From assembly GCF_012275445.1 (NCBI RefSeq), contig NZ_JAAZQK010000001.1, forward strand, positions 117,103-181,102: a DNA stretch of 64,000 nucleotides. Direction: 5' to 3'. Each line of letters opens with the position of its first letter. Within the stretch, counting starts at the first letter, position 1. Below the pieces are notes generated by a model, which saw only the letters and a list, made by a program, of their open reading frames with translations, searched no databases and had not been told where the DNA came from. Origin of the DNA: Rhizobacter sp. SG703. Its GTDB lineage: Bacteria; Pseudomonadota; Gammaproteobacteria; Burkholderiales; Burkholderiaceae_C. Below are positions 34,684-43,622 of this stretch, piece after piece. The position numbers and the translations under genes are program-made.

Positions 34684-35853
34684 ATGAACACGACCATCCG
34701 CCCGTTTCGCATCGACATCCCGCAAGCACAGATCGCCGACCTGCGGCAGCGCCTTGCCGCCACGCGCTGGCCGCAGCCGGTGGACCCCGGCTTCGGGCAA
34801 GGCCAGGCCTTGTCGCTGGTGCGCGAGCTCGCCGCCTACTGGGCCGACGGGTTCGACTGGCGTGCCCAGGAGGCGCTGCTGAACCGCCATCCGCAGTTCG
34901 TGACCGAGATCGACGGCCAGACCATCCATTTCATCCACGTGAAGTCGAAGGAGGCCGATGCGTTCCCGTTGATCCTGACGCACGGCTGGCCCAGTTCTCC
35001 GGCCGAGTACCTGGACCTGATCGGGCCGCTCACCGACCCCCGCGGCCACGGCCTCGGTGCCTCGCCGGCCTTCGACCTGGTGATCCCCTCGGTGCCGGGC
35101 ATGGGGCTGTCGTCGCCGCTGACCGCCACCGGCTGGGATGCAGCCCGCTGCGCGGCGGCCTGGGACACGCTGATGAAGCGGCTCGGCTACACCCGCTATG
35201 GCGCGCAAGGCGGCGATGCGGGCGCGCTGATCGCGCGCGAGCTGGGCATCCTCGCGCCCGACGGCCTGGCCGGCGTCCACGTGCAGCAGATCTTCGCGTT
35301 CCCGCAGGGCACCCCCGGCGAGATGGACGCGTTGTCTGCGTTCGAGATGGACGGCTTCAAGAACCTCGACTACTTCCGCAAGTACGCCGGCTATGTCGAC
35401 ATCCAGTCCAAGCGCCCCGGCACGCTGGGCTACGGGCTGGTCGACTCTCCGGTCGCGCTGCTGGCGTGGAATGCCGAGCTGTTCTTCGGCTTCGAAGGCG
35501 AGCGCGCCGCGGAGGTCGACCGCGATCGCTTCCTCACGCACCTGTCGCTCTACTGGTTCACCGGCACCGGCGGCCAGGCCGCGGCGTTCTACCTGGCCAA
35601 CGCGGCCAGCGGCGCAGGCTATCGCGAGCTGCCGAACCCCACGCCGACCGCGGTGGCGGTGTTCCCGAACGACTTCCGCTCGGTCCGGTCCTTCGCGGCG
35701 CGCTCGCACACCCGGCTGGTACAGTGGTCCGAGATGCCGCGTGGCGGCCACTTCGCGAACGAAACCGACCCCCGACTCGTCGCCGACGAGCTGCGCCGCT
35801 TCTTCGGCGGGCTGCAGGCGCAACAGGGCTCCGATGGAAGGACCGATCACTGA
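34684..35853 (+). CDS. Epoxide hydrolase (EHN-type alpha/beta hydrolase)
   Basis: 389 aa. An N-terminal EHN cap covers about 1-105 (RPFRIDIPQAQIADLRQRLAATRWP). The hydrolase core has the oxyanion motif HGWPSSPAEYLD, nucleophile Asp179 in GAQGGDAGALIA and the catalytic His in EMPRGGHFANET near 355. Start follows CAGGAGCCACG. The start of the next AraC-type gene lies inside its last 20 nt, so the two are translationally linked. It converts epoxides to vicinal diols; host substrate unknown. Confidence 0.9.
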   Translation: MNTTIRPFRIDIPQAQIADLRQRLAATRWPQPVDPGFGQGQALSLVRELAAYWADGFDWRAQEALLNRHPQFVTEIDGQTIHFIHVKSKEADAFPLILTHGWPSSPAEYLDLIGPLTDPRGHGLGASPAFDLVIPSVPGMGLSSPLTATGWDAARCAAAWDTLMKRLGYTRYGAQGGDAGALIARELGILAPDGLAGVHVQQIFAFPQGTPGEMDALSAFEMDGFKNLDYFRKYAGYVDIQSKRPGTLGYGLVDSPVALLAWNAELFFGFEGERAAEVDRDRFLTHLSLYWFTGTGGQAAAFYLANAASGAGYRELPNPTPTAVAVFPNDFRSVRSFAARSHTRLVQWSEMPRGGHFANETDPRLVADELRRFFGGLQAQQGSDGRTDH

Positions 35854-36541
35854 GGAACAGCGCGCGGCGGACTCGCCCCTGGTGGCGAAGGTCCGCCACG
35901 CCCGCTACGACGCGGATGCACGCGACATGGCCGTGCCCGACGGCTCGTGGGACCTGCTGTTCCTGCGCCGCGCCGGCGGCCCGCCGATCGTCATCCAGAC
36001 GGGGCAGATCGCGGCACCGCTGGCCGTGGACGGGCAGGCCGGCGACGAGATGCTGACGATCGCCTTCAAGCCCGAGGTCTACATGCCCCGCCTGCCGGGG
36101 CGACTGACGTTCAACCAGGGTGTCGCGTGCCCGGTCGAGGACGATCGCCGTTTCTGGATCGGCCCGGAACGCTTCGAGATCCCGAGTTTCGACAACGTCG
36201 AACACCTCGTGGCGGCGTTGGCGCGCAAAGGCCTGCTGGAGCGCGATCCGGTGGTCTCGCGCGCGCTGCAGGGCGTGCGGCAGCGGCTCGACGAGCGCAG
36301 CATCCAACGTCACTTTGCCGAGGTCACCGGCCTCGGCCTGAAGGTCTTCCAGCAGATCGCCCGGGCCCACGAGGCGGCGCGGCTGCTGCGCGAGGGCCAG
36401 GCGCCATCGCAGGTCGCCGCCGGGCTGGGGTTTGCCGACCAGGCGCACCTGACCCATTCGCTCAGGCGGTTCCTTGGCCAGACACCGCGACAGGTGGCGA
36501 CCCGCGTTGTTCCATCCAACGCCGATGCCGGGTCGAGCTGA
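35834..36541 (+). CDS. AraC-type HTH transcriptional regulator overlapping the epoxide hydrolase gene
   Basis: 235 aa from ATG 35834. The N-terminal region ([24 protein letters not shown]) is of the DUF6597-like sensor type. The C-terminal HTH spans about 150-225 ([67 protein letters not shown]). It overlaps the upstream gene by 20 nt, implying control of that gene or shared expression. It is convergent with the quinone oxidoreductase gene, 8 nt apart. Confidence 0.88.
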   Translation: MEGPITEEQRAADSPLVAKVRHARYDADARDMAVPDGSWDLLFLRRAGGPPIVIQTGQIAAPLAVDGQAGDEMLTIAFKPEVYMPRLPGRLTFNQGVACPVEDDRRFWIGPERFEIPSFDNVEHLVAALARKGLLERDPVVSRALQGVRQRLDERSIQRHFAEVTGLGLKVFQQIARAHEAARLLREGQAPSQVAAGLGFADQAHLTHSLRRFLGQTPRQVATRVVPSNADAGSS

Positions 36542-36549
36542 AGCGTTCC

Positions 36550-37563
36550 TCACGCGACCGTCAGCACGATCTTCCCCTGGATGTGCCCGCGGGCGGCCCG
36601 CTCGTGCGCCTCGCGGGCCTGCGCCAGCGGGAACGTGCTGTCGATCGCGACGCGGACCGTGCCGGCGTCGAGCAGCTGCCCGAAGGCTGCGAGCTGCGCT
36701 CCGTTCGAGCGCACCTGCGTCATCGACACGGTGACGCCCCTCTGCTCGGCCTGGTCGGCGTCGCGGAAGCCGATGAACACCGGGAACAACGCGCCGCCGC
36801 GCTTCAGCGTGCGCAGGAAGCGGCCGGTGGTCGGGCCGCCGAGGGTGTCGACGACGAGGTCCAGGTCGCGCACCGCGTCCTCCGGCGGGCGCCGGGTGTA
36901 GTCGATGAATTCGTCGGCCCCGAGGTCGCGCAGGAACGACTCGTGGGCGCCCGACGCCACCGCGATGACCTGCGCGCCTTGCCACCTGGCCAGCTGCACC
37001 GCGAGGTGCCCGACGCCGCCCGCCGCGCCGTTGACCAGCACCTTGCGGCCGGCCAGCGGCACCGGGCGATGACGCTGCGCTTGAAGCGGGTTGGGGTGAT
37101 CGTGTCCCAGCTCGATCAGGTACTGCCATGCGGTGAGGCCGGCCATCGGTGCCGCCGCGGCCTGCAGGTGGTCGATGCCGGCCGGCTTGCGCGCCAGGTG
37201 CGACGCCGGCGCGGCGACGTACTCGGCATACGCCGCGCTCTCGCCGCCGAAGCTCGGGAACCGGACCATGCCGAACACCTCGTCGCCCACCGCGAAGCCG
37301 GTGGCGTCGGGCGCGACGGCCTCGACGATTCCCGATACGTCCCAGCCCGGAATGGCGGGGAAGGGCACCGGCGGCCTCCAGTCGGCAGGCAGGCTCCGGT
37401 AGCCGTCGCGCAGGTACCAGTCGGGCGGATTGATGCCCACCGCGCGAACGCGGACGAGCACCTCGCCCGGCTTCAGTTCGGGCACCGGGGCATCCTCGTA
37501 CCGCAGCACCTGCGGGCCGCCGAATTCGTGCATCCGCACGGCCTTCATCGTCGTTGCCGTCAT
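36550..37563 (-). CDS. NADP-dependent quinone oxidoreductase / zinc-less medium-chain dehydrogenase
   Basis: 337 aa. The ATG at 37563 has AGGA 7 nt upstream and is preferred over ATG 37569, which the same AGGA nearly touches. The MDR fold begins [33 protein letters not shown]. The cofactor motif is [18 protein letters not shown], the AxxGxxG form typical of NADPH-quinone reductases. There are no structural-zinc cysteines. Divergent from a LysR gene, with a strong inverted repeat in between (37619-37648). Confidence 0.9.
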   Translation of the reverse strand: MTATTMKAVRMHEFGGPQVLRYEDAPVPELKPGEVLVRVRAVGINPPDWYLRDGYRSLPADWRPPVPFPAIPGWDVSGIVEAVAPDATGFAVGDEVFGMVRFPSFGGESAAYAEYVAAPASHLARKPAGIDHLQAAAAPMAGLTAWQYLIELGHDHPNPLQAQRHRPVPLAGRKVLVNGAAGGVGHLAVQLARWQGAQVIAVASGAHESFLRDLGADEFIDYTRRPPEDAVRDLDLVVDTLGGPTTGRFLRTLKRGGALFPVFIGFRDADQAEQRGVTVSMTQVRSNGAQLAAFGQLLDAGTVRVAIDSTFPLAQAREAHERAARGHIQGKIVLTVA

Positions 37564-37618
37564 CGCCATGTCCTTCGTGATGGTTGTGATGGAAGGACTG
37601 TGGAGTTCTGCCGCCCGT

Positions 37619-37648
37619 TTGATAATCCCTCCGGGATTCACTTATCAA
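37619..37648. promoter_or_regulatory. Nested inverted repeat, probable LysR operator
   Basis: TTGATAA (37619-37625) and TTATCAA (37642-37648) are perfect 7-bp arms with 16 nt between. Inside lies a second inverted repeat, AATCCC-tcc-GGGATT (37624-37638). This AT-rich island stands out in a 70% GC background and ends 5 nt before the LysR start codon, in the gap to the divergent oxidoreductase gene. Classical LysR sites are interrupted dyads in exactly this position, so autoregulation plus control of the oxidoreductase is likely. Confidence 0.6.
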
Positions 37649-37653
37649 GTGCC

Positions 37654-38571
37654 ATGACGGAACAAATCAGCCTGGAGCGCCTGACCGGCATCGTCGCGTT
37701 TGCGCGTGCGGCGTCGTACGGCAGCTTCACGGCGGCGGCGCGGTCGTTGTCGGTGTCGCCGTCGGCCGTCAGCAAGACGATCCAGCGCCTGGAGCAGCAG
37801 CTGGGCCTGAGCCTGTTCACGCGGACCACGCGCTCGCTCGTGCTGACGCCGGAGGGGCGCGACCTGCACGAGCGGGCCCTGCAGCTGCTGCGCGCCGCCG
37901 AAGACGTCGTCCAGTCCGCCGCCGCGGCGCGGGCCGAGCCGGCCGGCACGCTGAAGGTCGCGGCGCCGCTGCCGATCGGCACGCGCCTGCTCGCGCCGGC
38001 GTTGCCGGAGTTCCGGCGTCGCCATCCCAAGCTGAAGATCGACCTGCGGCTCAACGACCGGTTCGTCAACCTGGTCGAGGAGGGCATCGACGTGGCGATC
38101 CGCGTCGGCCAGCTCGCCGACTCCACGCTGATCTCGCGCGGCTTCGCGCCGAACCGGGTCGGCGCGTACGCATCGCCGGGCTACCTGGCGGCACGGGGCA
38201 CGCCGCGCAAGCCGGAGGACCTGCGGGACCACGACTGCGTGAACTTCCGCTACCAGACGTCGGGGCAGCCGCTGCGGTGGTTGTTCCAGGTCGGAAGCCG
38301 CACCATCGAGTTCACGCCCGACGCGGCCATCGTGGTCGATGTCAGCGATGCGGTCGTCGAGGTGCTGGCCGCCGGCGGCGGCATCGGCATGACGGCGTCG
38401 TGGATCGCGGCGCCCTACGTGGAGCGCGGCCTGCTGGTGCCGGTGCTCGGCGAGTTCTCGGTCGACCGGTCGGCGATCACCGCCGTCTGGCCCGAGAGCC
38501 GGCGCGGCAGCCCGAACGTCAAGGCGTTCATTTCGTTCCTGGAGGAGGTGTTTCCGCGCGCGGCGGCCTGA
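37654..38571 (+). CDS. LysR-family transcriptional regulator
   Basis: 305 aa. The N-terminal HTH is [46 protein letters not shown]. The effector-binding domain from about 95 has [23 protein letters not shown] and [23 protein letters not shown], the group typified by DmlR/CRG5 regulators. A longer frame upstream is a shadow of the oxidoreductase gene. Start ATG 37654 is the first that fits the family. Likely regulates the divergent quinone oxidoreductase through the dyad at 37619-37648. Confidence 0.92.
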   Translation: MTEQISLERLTGIVAFARAASYGSFTAAARSLSVSPSAVSKTIQRLEQQLGLSLFTRTTRSLVLTPEGRDLHERALQLLRAAEDVVQSAAAARAEPAGTLKVAAPLPIGTRLLAPALPEFRRRHPKLKIDLRLNDRFVNLVEEGIDVAIRVGQLADSTLISRGFAPNRVGAYASPGYLAARGTPRKPEDLRDHDCVNFRYQTSGQPLRWLFQVGSRTIEFTPDAAIVVDVSDAVVEVLAAGGGIGMTASWIAAPYVERGLLVPVLGEFSVDRSAITAVWPESRRGSPNVKAFISFLEEVFPRAAA

Positions 38572-38591
38572 TCGGGCCCCGTGGCGACGGC

Positions 38592-39842
38592 TCAGGCGCG
38601 GACCAGCAGCGCGAGTTCGTCGACCAGGATGTCCAGCGCGCGGCGGTCGAGCGCCTGCAGTGCGGCGCGCTGCGCGCCGTCGTCCGGCAGCAGCGATGCC
38701 GCCCCCAGGTCGCTGAGCACCGCACGGCCTTCGCCATCGACCAGCAGGTTGTGCGCATAGAGATCGCCGTGGCTGAGCCCGCATGAATGCAGGTGCTCCA
38801 GCGCAGCCGTCGCCGCCTGGGCCACCGACCTGACCTGCTCGGCAGGCAGGCGCTGGTCGGCGCCGTACACGTCGCGGCTGCAGCTGGCCATGCTGGGCGG
38901 GCCGGCCAGCGGCCTCCACTGCGGCCCGAGGCGCGGCAGCACCAGGCCGGGCGTTCCGTGCGGATGGCCGGCGAGGGCGCCCAGCACGCCGACGAGGTGA
39001 GGGTGGCGGCCGGCCATCAGCGTCGCGGCGATCTCGCAGGCGGGCAGCCCGTCGCTGGTCACCGTCCCCTTGAACAGCTTCACCGCCACGTCCCGGGCCG
39101 GCCCGTGGGCCGGCTGCCACTGCGCGGCATGGATGTGGCCGGACGCGCCTTCGCCGAGCAGCGCGTGCAGCCGCAGGTCGTGCCAGGCGATCGGCTCGAC
39201 GGTCGCCAGCGCCTGTGCCGCCTGTTCGCGCGCGGCGCTGAACGGGTTGCCGGCGTGGGCCAGCCAGGCCAGTTGCGGCAGCGCCAGCAGTTCGTCGGGC
39301 AGGGCATGGTCGGCGCGCTCGAAGGCGTTGGCCGACAGCCGCAGCAGCTCGAGCCGCTGCAGGCGGCCGATGCCGGCCGGCAGCCGCGCGAGCCGGTTGC
39401 CGGCCAGCATCAGCTTCTGCATGCGCGTGCAATCGGCCAGCGTCGACGGCAGGTCCGCGATGCGGTTGTCGGTCAGGATCAGCCAGCGCAGCGTCGGCGC
39501 GAGCGACGCGGCCGGCACGTCGGCGATCTGGTTCGCCTTGAAGCCCATCGTGTCGAGCGCCGGCAGGCGGCCCAGCACCGGCGGCAGCGCGTCGAAGCGG
39601 TTGAAGGACGCAAACAGCGTGTGGAGCCTGGCCAGCCGCGCCAGCCCGTCGGGCAGCGAGCCCAGCGCGTTGCCGGACAGGTCCAGCACCTCGAGCGTGT
39701 CGGCCAACGCCAGCACCTCGGGCGGCAGTTCGGTCAGGCCGCAGCCGCGCAGGTCGAGCCGGGTGCAGCCTTGCAGTTCGCCGGCGCGCAGGCGGGCCAG
39801 GGTCTGGATCGGGGTGAGGGTGGGCTGAAGGGAGATGTCCAT
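38592..39842 (-). CDS. Leucine-rich-repeat protein kinase
   Basis: 416 aa from ATG 39842. Residues about 25-200 contain some seven LRR units (LEVLDLSGNALGSLP, LRWLILTDNRIADLP, MQKLMLAGNRLARLP). Residues about 222-416 form a compact protein kinase. It has a glycine loop GEGASG (230-235), K255 in VAVKLFKG, E270, a catalytic loop HGDLYAHN (358-365, Asp360) and SDLGA (Asp378) in place of DFG, so all catalytic residues are present. The kinase is short, ending soon after the activation loop, and lacks most of the C-lobe helices. No signal peptide or membrane segment, so cytoplasmic. Divergent from a TonB-dependent receptor. Confidence 0.85.
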   Translation of the reverse strand: MDISLQPTLTPIQTLARLRAGELQGCTRLDLRGCGLTELPPEVLALADTLEVLDLSGNALGSLPDGLARLARLHTLFASFNRFDALPPVLGRLPALDTMGFKANQIADVPAASLAPTLRWLILTDNRIADLPSTLADCTRMQKLMLAGNRLARLPAGIGRLQRLELLRLSANAFERADHALPDELLALPQLAWLAHAGNPFSAAREQAAQALATVEPIAWHDLRLHALLGEGASGHIHAAQWQPAHGPARDVAVKLFKGTVTSDGLPACEIAATLMAGRHPHLVGVLGALAGHPHGTPGLVLPRLGPQWRPLAGPPSMASCSRDVYGADQRLPAEQVRSVAQAATAALEHLHSCGLSHGDLYAHNLLVDGEGRAVLSDLGAASLLPDDGAQRAALQALDRRALDILVDELALLVRA

Positions 39843-39996
39843 CGGGCGGGTCGTGCAGGCGCCCCGCATTCTCGTCGACCGGTCAGGGGAGCTCGTGCGC
39901 GTTCGGATCATCGGCAAGCGAATCGATGCGAACGCCGATCGACACATTTCCTCACCGCGCCATCGCAATTCGCCTTTGCATCTGAGCTTCGCTTCG

Positions 39997-40025
39997 TTGT
40001 GCCGGCGGATGTCGCTGCGTAGGCT
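39997..40025 (+). promoter_or_regulatory. Candidate sigma-70-type promoter for the TonB-dependent receptor gene
   Basis: TTGTGC (39997-40002) and TAGGCT (40020-40025) are separated by 17 nt and lie 30 nt upstream of the receptor's start codon. Similar TAGnnT hexamers precede several other first genes in the window (32982, 24587, 14738). Weak on its own. Confidence 0.3.
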
Positions 40026-40054
40026 GCGGCACCACCGTCCCACCCGACCGAACC

Positions 40055-42766
40055 ATGCCCATCGCCGCGACAGAACGAACCGTTTCGACATCCCGCCTTT
40101 CGACGCTGGCCGCCGCGCTGCTGCTGGCCGGGCTCGCGCCGCGGCCGGCCGCCGCGCAGGACGCGGTGACCACCCCTGCGGTGCAGGTCACCGGCTCGCG
40201 CCTGCTGCGCGCCCAGGCCGAGGGACCGAGCCCGGTCACCGTGATCAACGGCGGCGACATCGAGCGCCTGGGCTACAGGAACGTGTTCGACGCGCTCGCG
40301 GGCCTGACGCAGAACACCGGCTTCACGCAGGGCGAGGACTTCGGCAACACCTTCACGCCGGCGGCCAATGCGATCAGCCTGCGCGGCCTCGGGCCGAACC
40401 ACACGCTGACGCTGGTCAACGGGCGGCGTGTCGCCGACTACCCGACCGCCTACGACGGCGAGGTCAACTTCGTGAACCTCGCCAACATTCCGTCGGCGCT
40501 GATCGAGCGCATCGAGATCCTCGACGGCGGCGCCTCGGCGATCTACGGCTCCGATGCGATCGCCGGCGTCGTCAACATCATCCTGAAGAAGCGGCTCGAC
40601 GGCATCCACCTGAACCTGAAGGCCGGCAGCACGCAGCAGGGCGGCGGCGAGAACCTGCGCGTGCAGTTGAGCGGCGGCGTCGCGAGCGACGCAGTGACCG
40701 GCGTGTGGGGGCTCGAACTCGGCAAGCGCCAGCCGATCTGGAGCCGCCAGCGCGACTTCATGGCCGACACCACGCTGGCCGGCGCAGCGCCGACCGCGAT
40801 CGCGTCGCGCCGCAATGCCGACACCGGCGCCTACGTCGACCCCGGCGCCGGCTGCGGTGCGCTCGGCGGGCTGTTCGACGGCAGCACCACCCACTACCAG
40901 GCCGGCAGCCGCAACTACTGCGCGAGCGGACGAGCCCAGCCGACCTACTGGACCACGCAGACCGGCAACCGGACCGCGAACCTCGCGGGCCTGTTCGACA
41001 TCGCGCTGACGCCGAAGACGACGCTGTTCGCCGAAGCGCTGCTGGGCGTGGCCAGGACCGAGAACAACACCCGCGGCCCGAGCTGGACCTCGCTCGGCGC
41101 GAGCAGCAGCTACTTCCGCAACGCCAGCACCGGCGACCTGGAAACCTGGACGCGCCGCCTCGCGCCGGAAGAGCTCGGCGGCGTGACGCGCTTCAACCGC
41201 GAATGGCGCGACAGCACCGGCAACCTCGCACTGGGCGCGCGCGGCGAACTGGTCGACGGCTGGAACTACGAGCTCGCCTACAACGCCTCGGGCTACCGCA
41301 ACAAGACGGCCACGCCGCGGCTGCTGGCCTCGGTCGACAGCTTCTTCCTCGGCCCGCAGCAGGGCACCGACGCCGACGGCATCCCGATCTACGCACCGGA
41401 TCCGGCGCGGCTTTACACGCCGCTGACCCCGGCCGAGTTCGGCTCGATCAGCGGTGCCAGCGAAGGCGACAACCGCTCGTGGAACCACGGCCTGAGCGCC
41501 AGTGTGCGTGGCGAGTTGCTGGCGCTTGCGGCCGGCCCGCTGCAGCTGGCGGCGGTGGCCGAGATCGGCTCGCAGGGCTTCAGCAACCGCTCGGATCCGC
41601 GGCTGGGGCAGGGCGTGTTCTACAACACCAAGGAAGTCGCCGAGGCGAAGGGCACGCGGCAGCGCCAGGCGCTGGGCGCGGAACTGAACGCACCGCTGTC
41701 GCGCCAGGTGACGGCGACGCTGGCCGGTCGCTACGACGACTACGCCTTCGCCGGCCGGCATGACGACAAGCTGACCTGGCAGGCCGGGCTGGAGTTCAGG
41801 CCGGGCAGGGAACTGCTGCTGCGCGCCAACCACGCGACCAGCTTCCGGGCGCCGGACATGAGCTACATCTACACCGCCGAGAGCCGCGGCTACTACGCGT
41901 CGTCCACCGACTACTACCGCTGCGCGCAGGCCGGGCAGCCGGTGGCGAGCTGCGAGTTCAGCAACCTGTCGCCGGGCTTCAACTACGTCAGCAACGGCAG
42001 CGCCGACCTGAAATCGGAGAACGGCCGCAGTTGGGGGCTGGGCGCGTTCTGGTCGCCGAGCGCGCAGTTCGAGGCCTCGATCGACTTCTGGAAGATCGAG
42101 ATCGACAACCTCGTCACGACGCTCGATGCCGACAAGCTGCTGCGCGACGAGGCCGATTGCCGCAGCGGCGCGAAGGACGCGACGAGCCCGACCTGCATCG
42201 ACACGCTGTCGCGCGTGCGCCGCAATGCCGCCGATGCAGTCGTGCGGCCCGGCGAGGTCTACGAGATCGCGGTGAACCCGATCAACGCCGCGCAGGAGAG
42301 CACGCGCGGTTTCGACCTCGGCGTGAGATACCGCTGGGCTGTCGAAGGCTGGGGCCGGTATCAGGCGGCGGTCAAGTACACGCGGGTGCAAAGCTTCGTG
42401 TACCAGCAGTTCGCCGGCGACAGCGCGTCCAACCAGGTCGGCACGCGCGATTTCACCGGCTGGCCGAGCAAGCTGGTGGCGACGCTGGATGGCAGCTTCG
42501 GCGACTGGGGCGCGACGCTCACGTCCAGCCGCTTCGGCCGCATCCCGGACGGCGACGAAGGCTGGGTGGCGCCGCAATGGCTGCACAACCTGAGCGGCAG
42601 CTACCAGTTCGCGAAGCACACCCGGCTGACGGTGATCGTCAACAACGTGGCCAACAAGACGGTGCGCGACGACACCGGCGGCTGGCCGTTCTACCCGGTC
42701 GGCTTCTACAGCGCGCATGGCCGGCAAGGTTGGCTGGAGTTCGAGCACCGGTTCGGCGGGAGCTGA
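40055..42766 (+). CDS. TonB-dependent outer-membrane receptor
   Basis: 903 aa. A signal peptide ends at about residue 35 (APRPAAAQ). The plug domain starts VQVTGSRLLRAQAEGPSPVTVINGGDIERLGYRNVFDALAGLTQNTG and continues with ISLRGLGPNHTLTLVNGRRV and IEILDGGASAIYGSDAIAGVVNI, the canonical plug motifs. The 22-strand barrel occupies the remainder and includes LLRANHATSFRAPDMSYIY and FDLGVRYRW. The terminus (LEFEHRFGGS) has the last aromatic three residues from the end. The ligand (siderophore, sugar oligomer or other) cannot be told. Absence of neighbouring uptake genes leaves it an orphan beside the LRR kinase. Confidence 0.93.
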   Translation: MPIAATERTVSTSRLSTLAAALLLAGLAPRPAAAQDAVTTPAVQVTGSRLLRAQAEGPSPVTVINGGDIERLGYRNVFDALAGLTQNTGFTQGEDFGNTFTPAANAISLRGLGPNHTLTLVNGRRVADYPTAYDGEVNFVNLANIPSALIERIEILDGGASAIYGSDAIAGVVNIILKKRLDGIHLNLKAGSTQQGGGENLRVQLSGGVASDAVTGVWGLELGKRQPIWSRQRDFMADTTLAGAAPTAIASRRNADTGAYVDPGAGCGALGGLFDGSTTHYQAGSRNYCASGRAQPTYWTTQTGNRTANLAGLFDIALTPKTTLFAEALLGVARTENNTRGPSWTSLGASSSYFRNASTGDLETWTRRLAPEELGGVTRFNREWRDSTGNLALGARGELVDGWNYELAYNASGYRNKTATPRLLASVDSFFLGPQQGTDADGIPIYAPDPARLYTPLTPAEFGSISGASEGDNRSWNHGLSASVRGELLALAAGPLQLAAVAEIGSQGFSNRSDPRLGQGVFYNTKEVAEAKGTRQRQALGAELNAPLSRQVTATLAGRYDDYAFAGRHDDKLTWQAGLEFRPGRELLLRANHATSFRAPDMSYIYTAESRGYYASSTDYYRCAQAGQPVASCEFSNLSPGFNYVSNGSADLKSENGRSWGLGAFWSPSAQFEASIDFWKIEIDNLVTTLDADKLLRDEADCRSGAKDATSPTCIDTLSRVRRNAADAVVRPGEVYEIAVNPINAAQESTRGFDLGVRYRWAVEGWGRYQAAVKYTRVQSFVYQQFAGDSASNQVGTRDFTGWPSKLVATLDGSFGDWGATLTSSRFGRIPDGDEGWVAPQWLHNLSGSYQFAKHTRLTVIVNNVANKTVRDDTGGWPFYPVGFYSAHGRQGWLEFEHRFGGS

Positions 42767-42845
42767 GGTCCACGCAGGTCGGTGCCGGGTACGGCGTTTG
42801 CCCGCACAAGGGTGAGCCTCATGCGAGGTGACAAGGAGCGCGATC

Positions 42846-43226
42846 ATGAGCAAGTCCCCCGGCCACCGGCAGCATCCCGAGCACAAGGTGTTGGAATCCC
42901 GCGTGCCGCACACGATGAAGGTCGAGGTCGACGGCGTGACGGTCGCACAGTCCGACGACGTCATCCGCGTCGACGAAGACCAGGCGCCGGCACGCTATTA
43001 TTTTCCGCGGTCCGATGTGCGCATGGAAATGCTGGCACCCTCCAGCGTGACCAGCGACTGTCCGTTCAAGGGCCATGCCACCTACTTCGACCTGAAGGCC
43101 GGCGCGAAGCCGCTGGAGGGCGCGGTGTGGACCTACGAATCACCCTACGACGAGCACCTGGCGTTGCGCCAGCGGGTGGCCTTCTACGACGACAAGTACC
43201 CGCAGATCCGGGTGCAGGGCGGGTAG
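42846..43226 (+). CDS. DUF427 family protein
   Basis: 126 aa. It contains the DUF427 core: VEVDGVTVAQSDDVIRVDE, ARYYFPRSDVRMEMLAPS, TSDCPFKGHATYFDLKAG and VWTYESPYDEHLALRQRVAFYDDKY. ATG 42846 has AAGGAG 9 nt upstream and is preferred over ATG 42828. Small soluble cytoplasmic protein of unknown biochemical role. Probably a single-gene unit after the TonB receptor. Confidence 0.85.
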   Translation: MSKSPGHRQHPEHKVLESRVPHTMKVEVDGVTVAQSDDVIRVDEDQAPARYYFPRSDVRMEMLAPSSVTSDCPFKGHATYFDLKAGAKPLEGAVWTYESPYDEHLALRQRVAFYDDKYPQIRVQGG

Positions 43227-43252
43227 CGCGGACGATGTGACGACGGCCTGCG

Positions 43253-43603
43253 TCACGGCGCCCGCATCGCCTCCAGGTACTGGGCCGGGGCCGGGGTCGA
43301 GATCGTGTTGTGTCCCGTACCGGGAACGACCACCAGCGACGCCACGCCGGGGGCGAAGCGAGCCTTCAGGCGTTCGGTGCTGGCGCGCGGGACGACTTGC
43401 CATGGCCGCGGTAGTCGAGCAGGTAGAGGGCGCGGTCCGGGAAGGCGCGGTAGAACGACGCCAGGCTGGCCGAGACATCCTCCGCGTTGCCGCCAAAGTA
43501 GATCAGGGCCTTCGGGCCGGCATGCGGCCGCACCGAGACGTTCAGTTCCGCGCCCGGAACCGGCAAGCTCAAGTGAGGAAGGCGACGCAGGCAGCCGTCG
43601 AAA
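43253..43603 (-). pseudogene. Alpha/beta-hydrolase remnant with central deletion
   Basis: On the minus strand, from about 43603, the frame reads GCLRRLPHLSLPVPGAELNV, then ALIYFGGNAEDVSASL and LYLLDYRGHGKSS. This is the N-terminal third of a Bem46/YqkD-like alpha/beta hydrolase. It hits a stop at about 43374. A shifted frame continues with RFAPGVASLVVVPGTGHNTIS and ends at 43253, matching the family's C-terminus with the catalytic His. The middle, which should hold the GxSxG nucleophile and catalytic Asp, is missing, and no start or signal peptide remains. This explains most of the 43227-43622 gap. Confidence 0.75.
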
Positions 43604-43622
43604 CAGGCGCTCCCGCGGCAGG

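Noticed and set aside
39908..42964. 1018-aa minus-strand frame across the TonB receptor gene
   Set aside because: Shadow of the receptor; no ribosome site or domain pattern.
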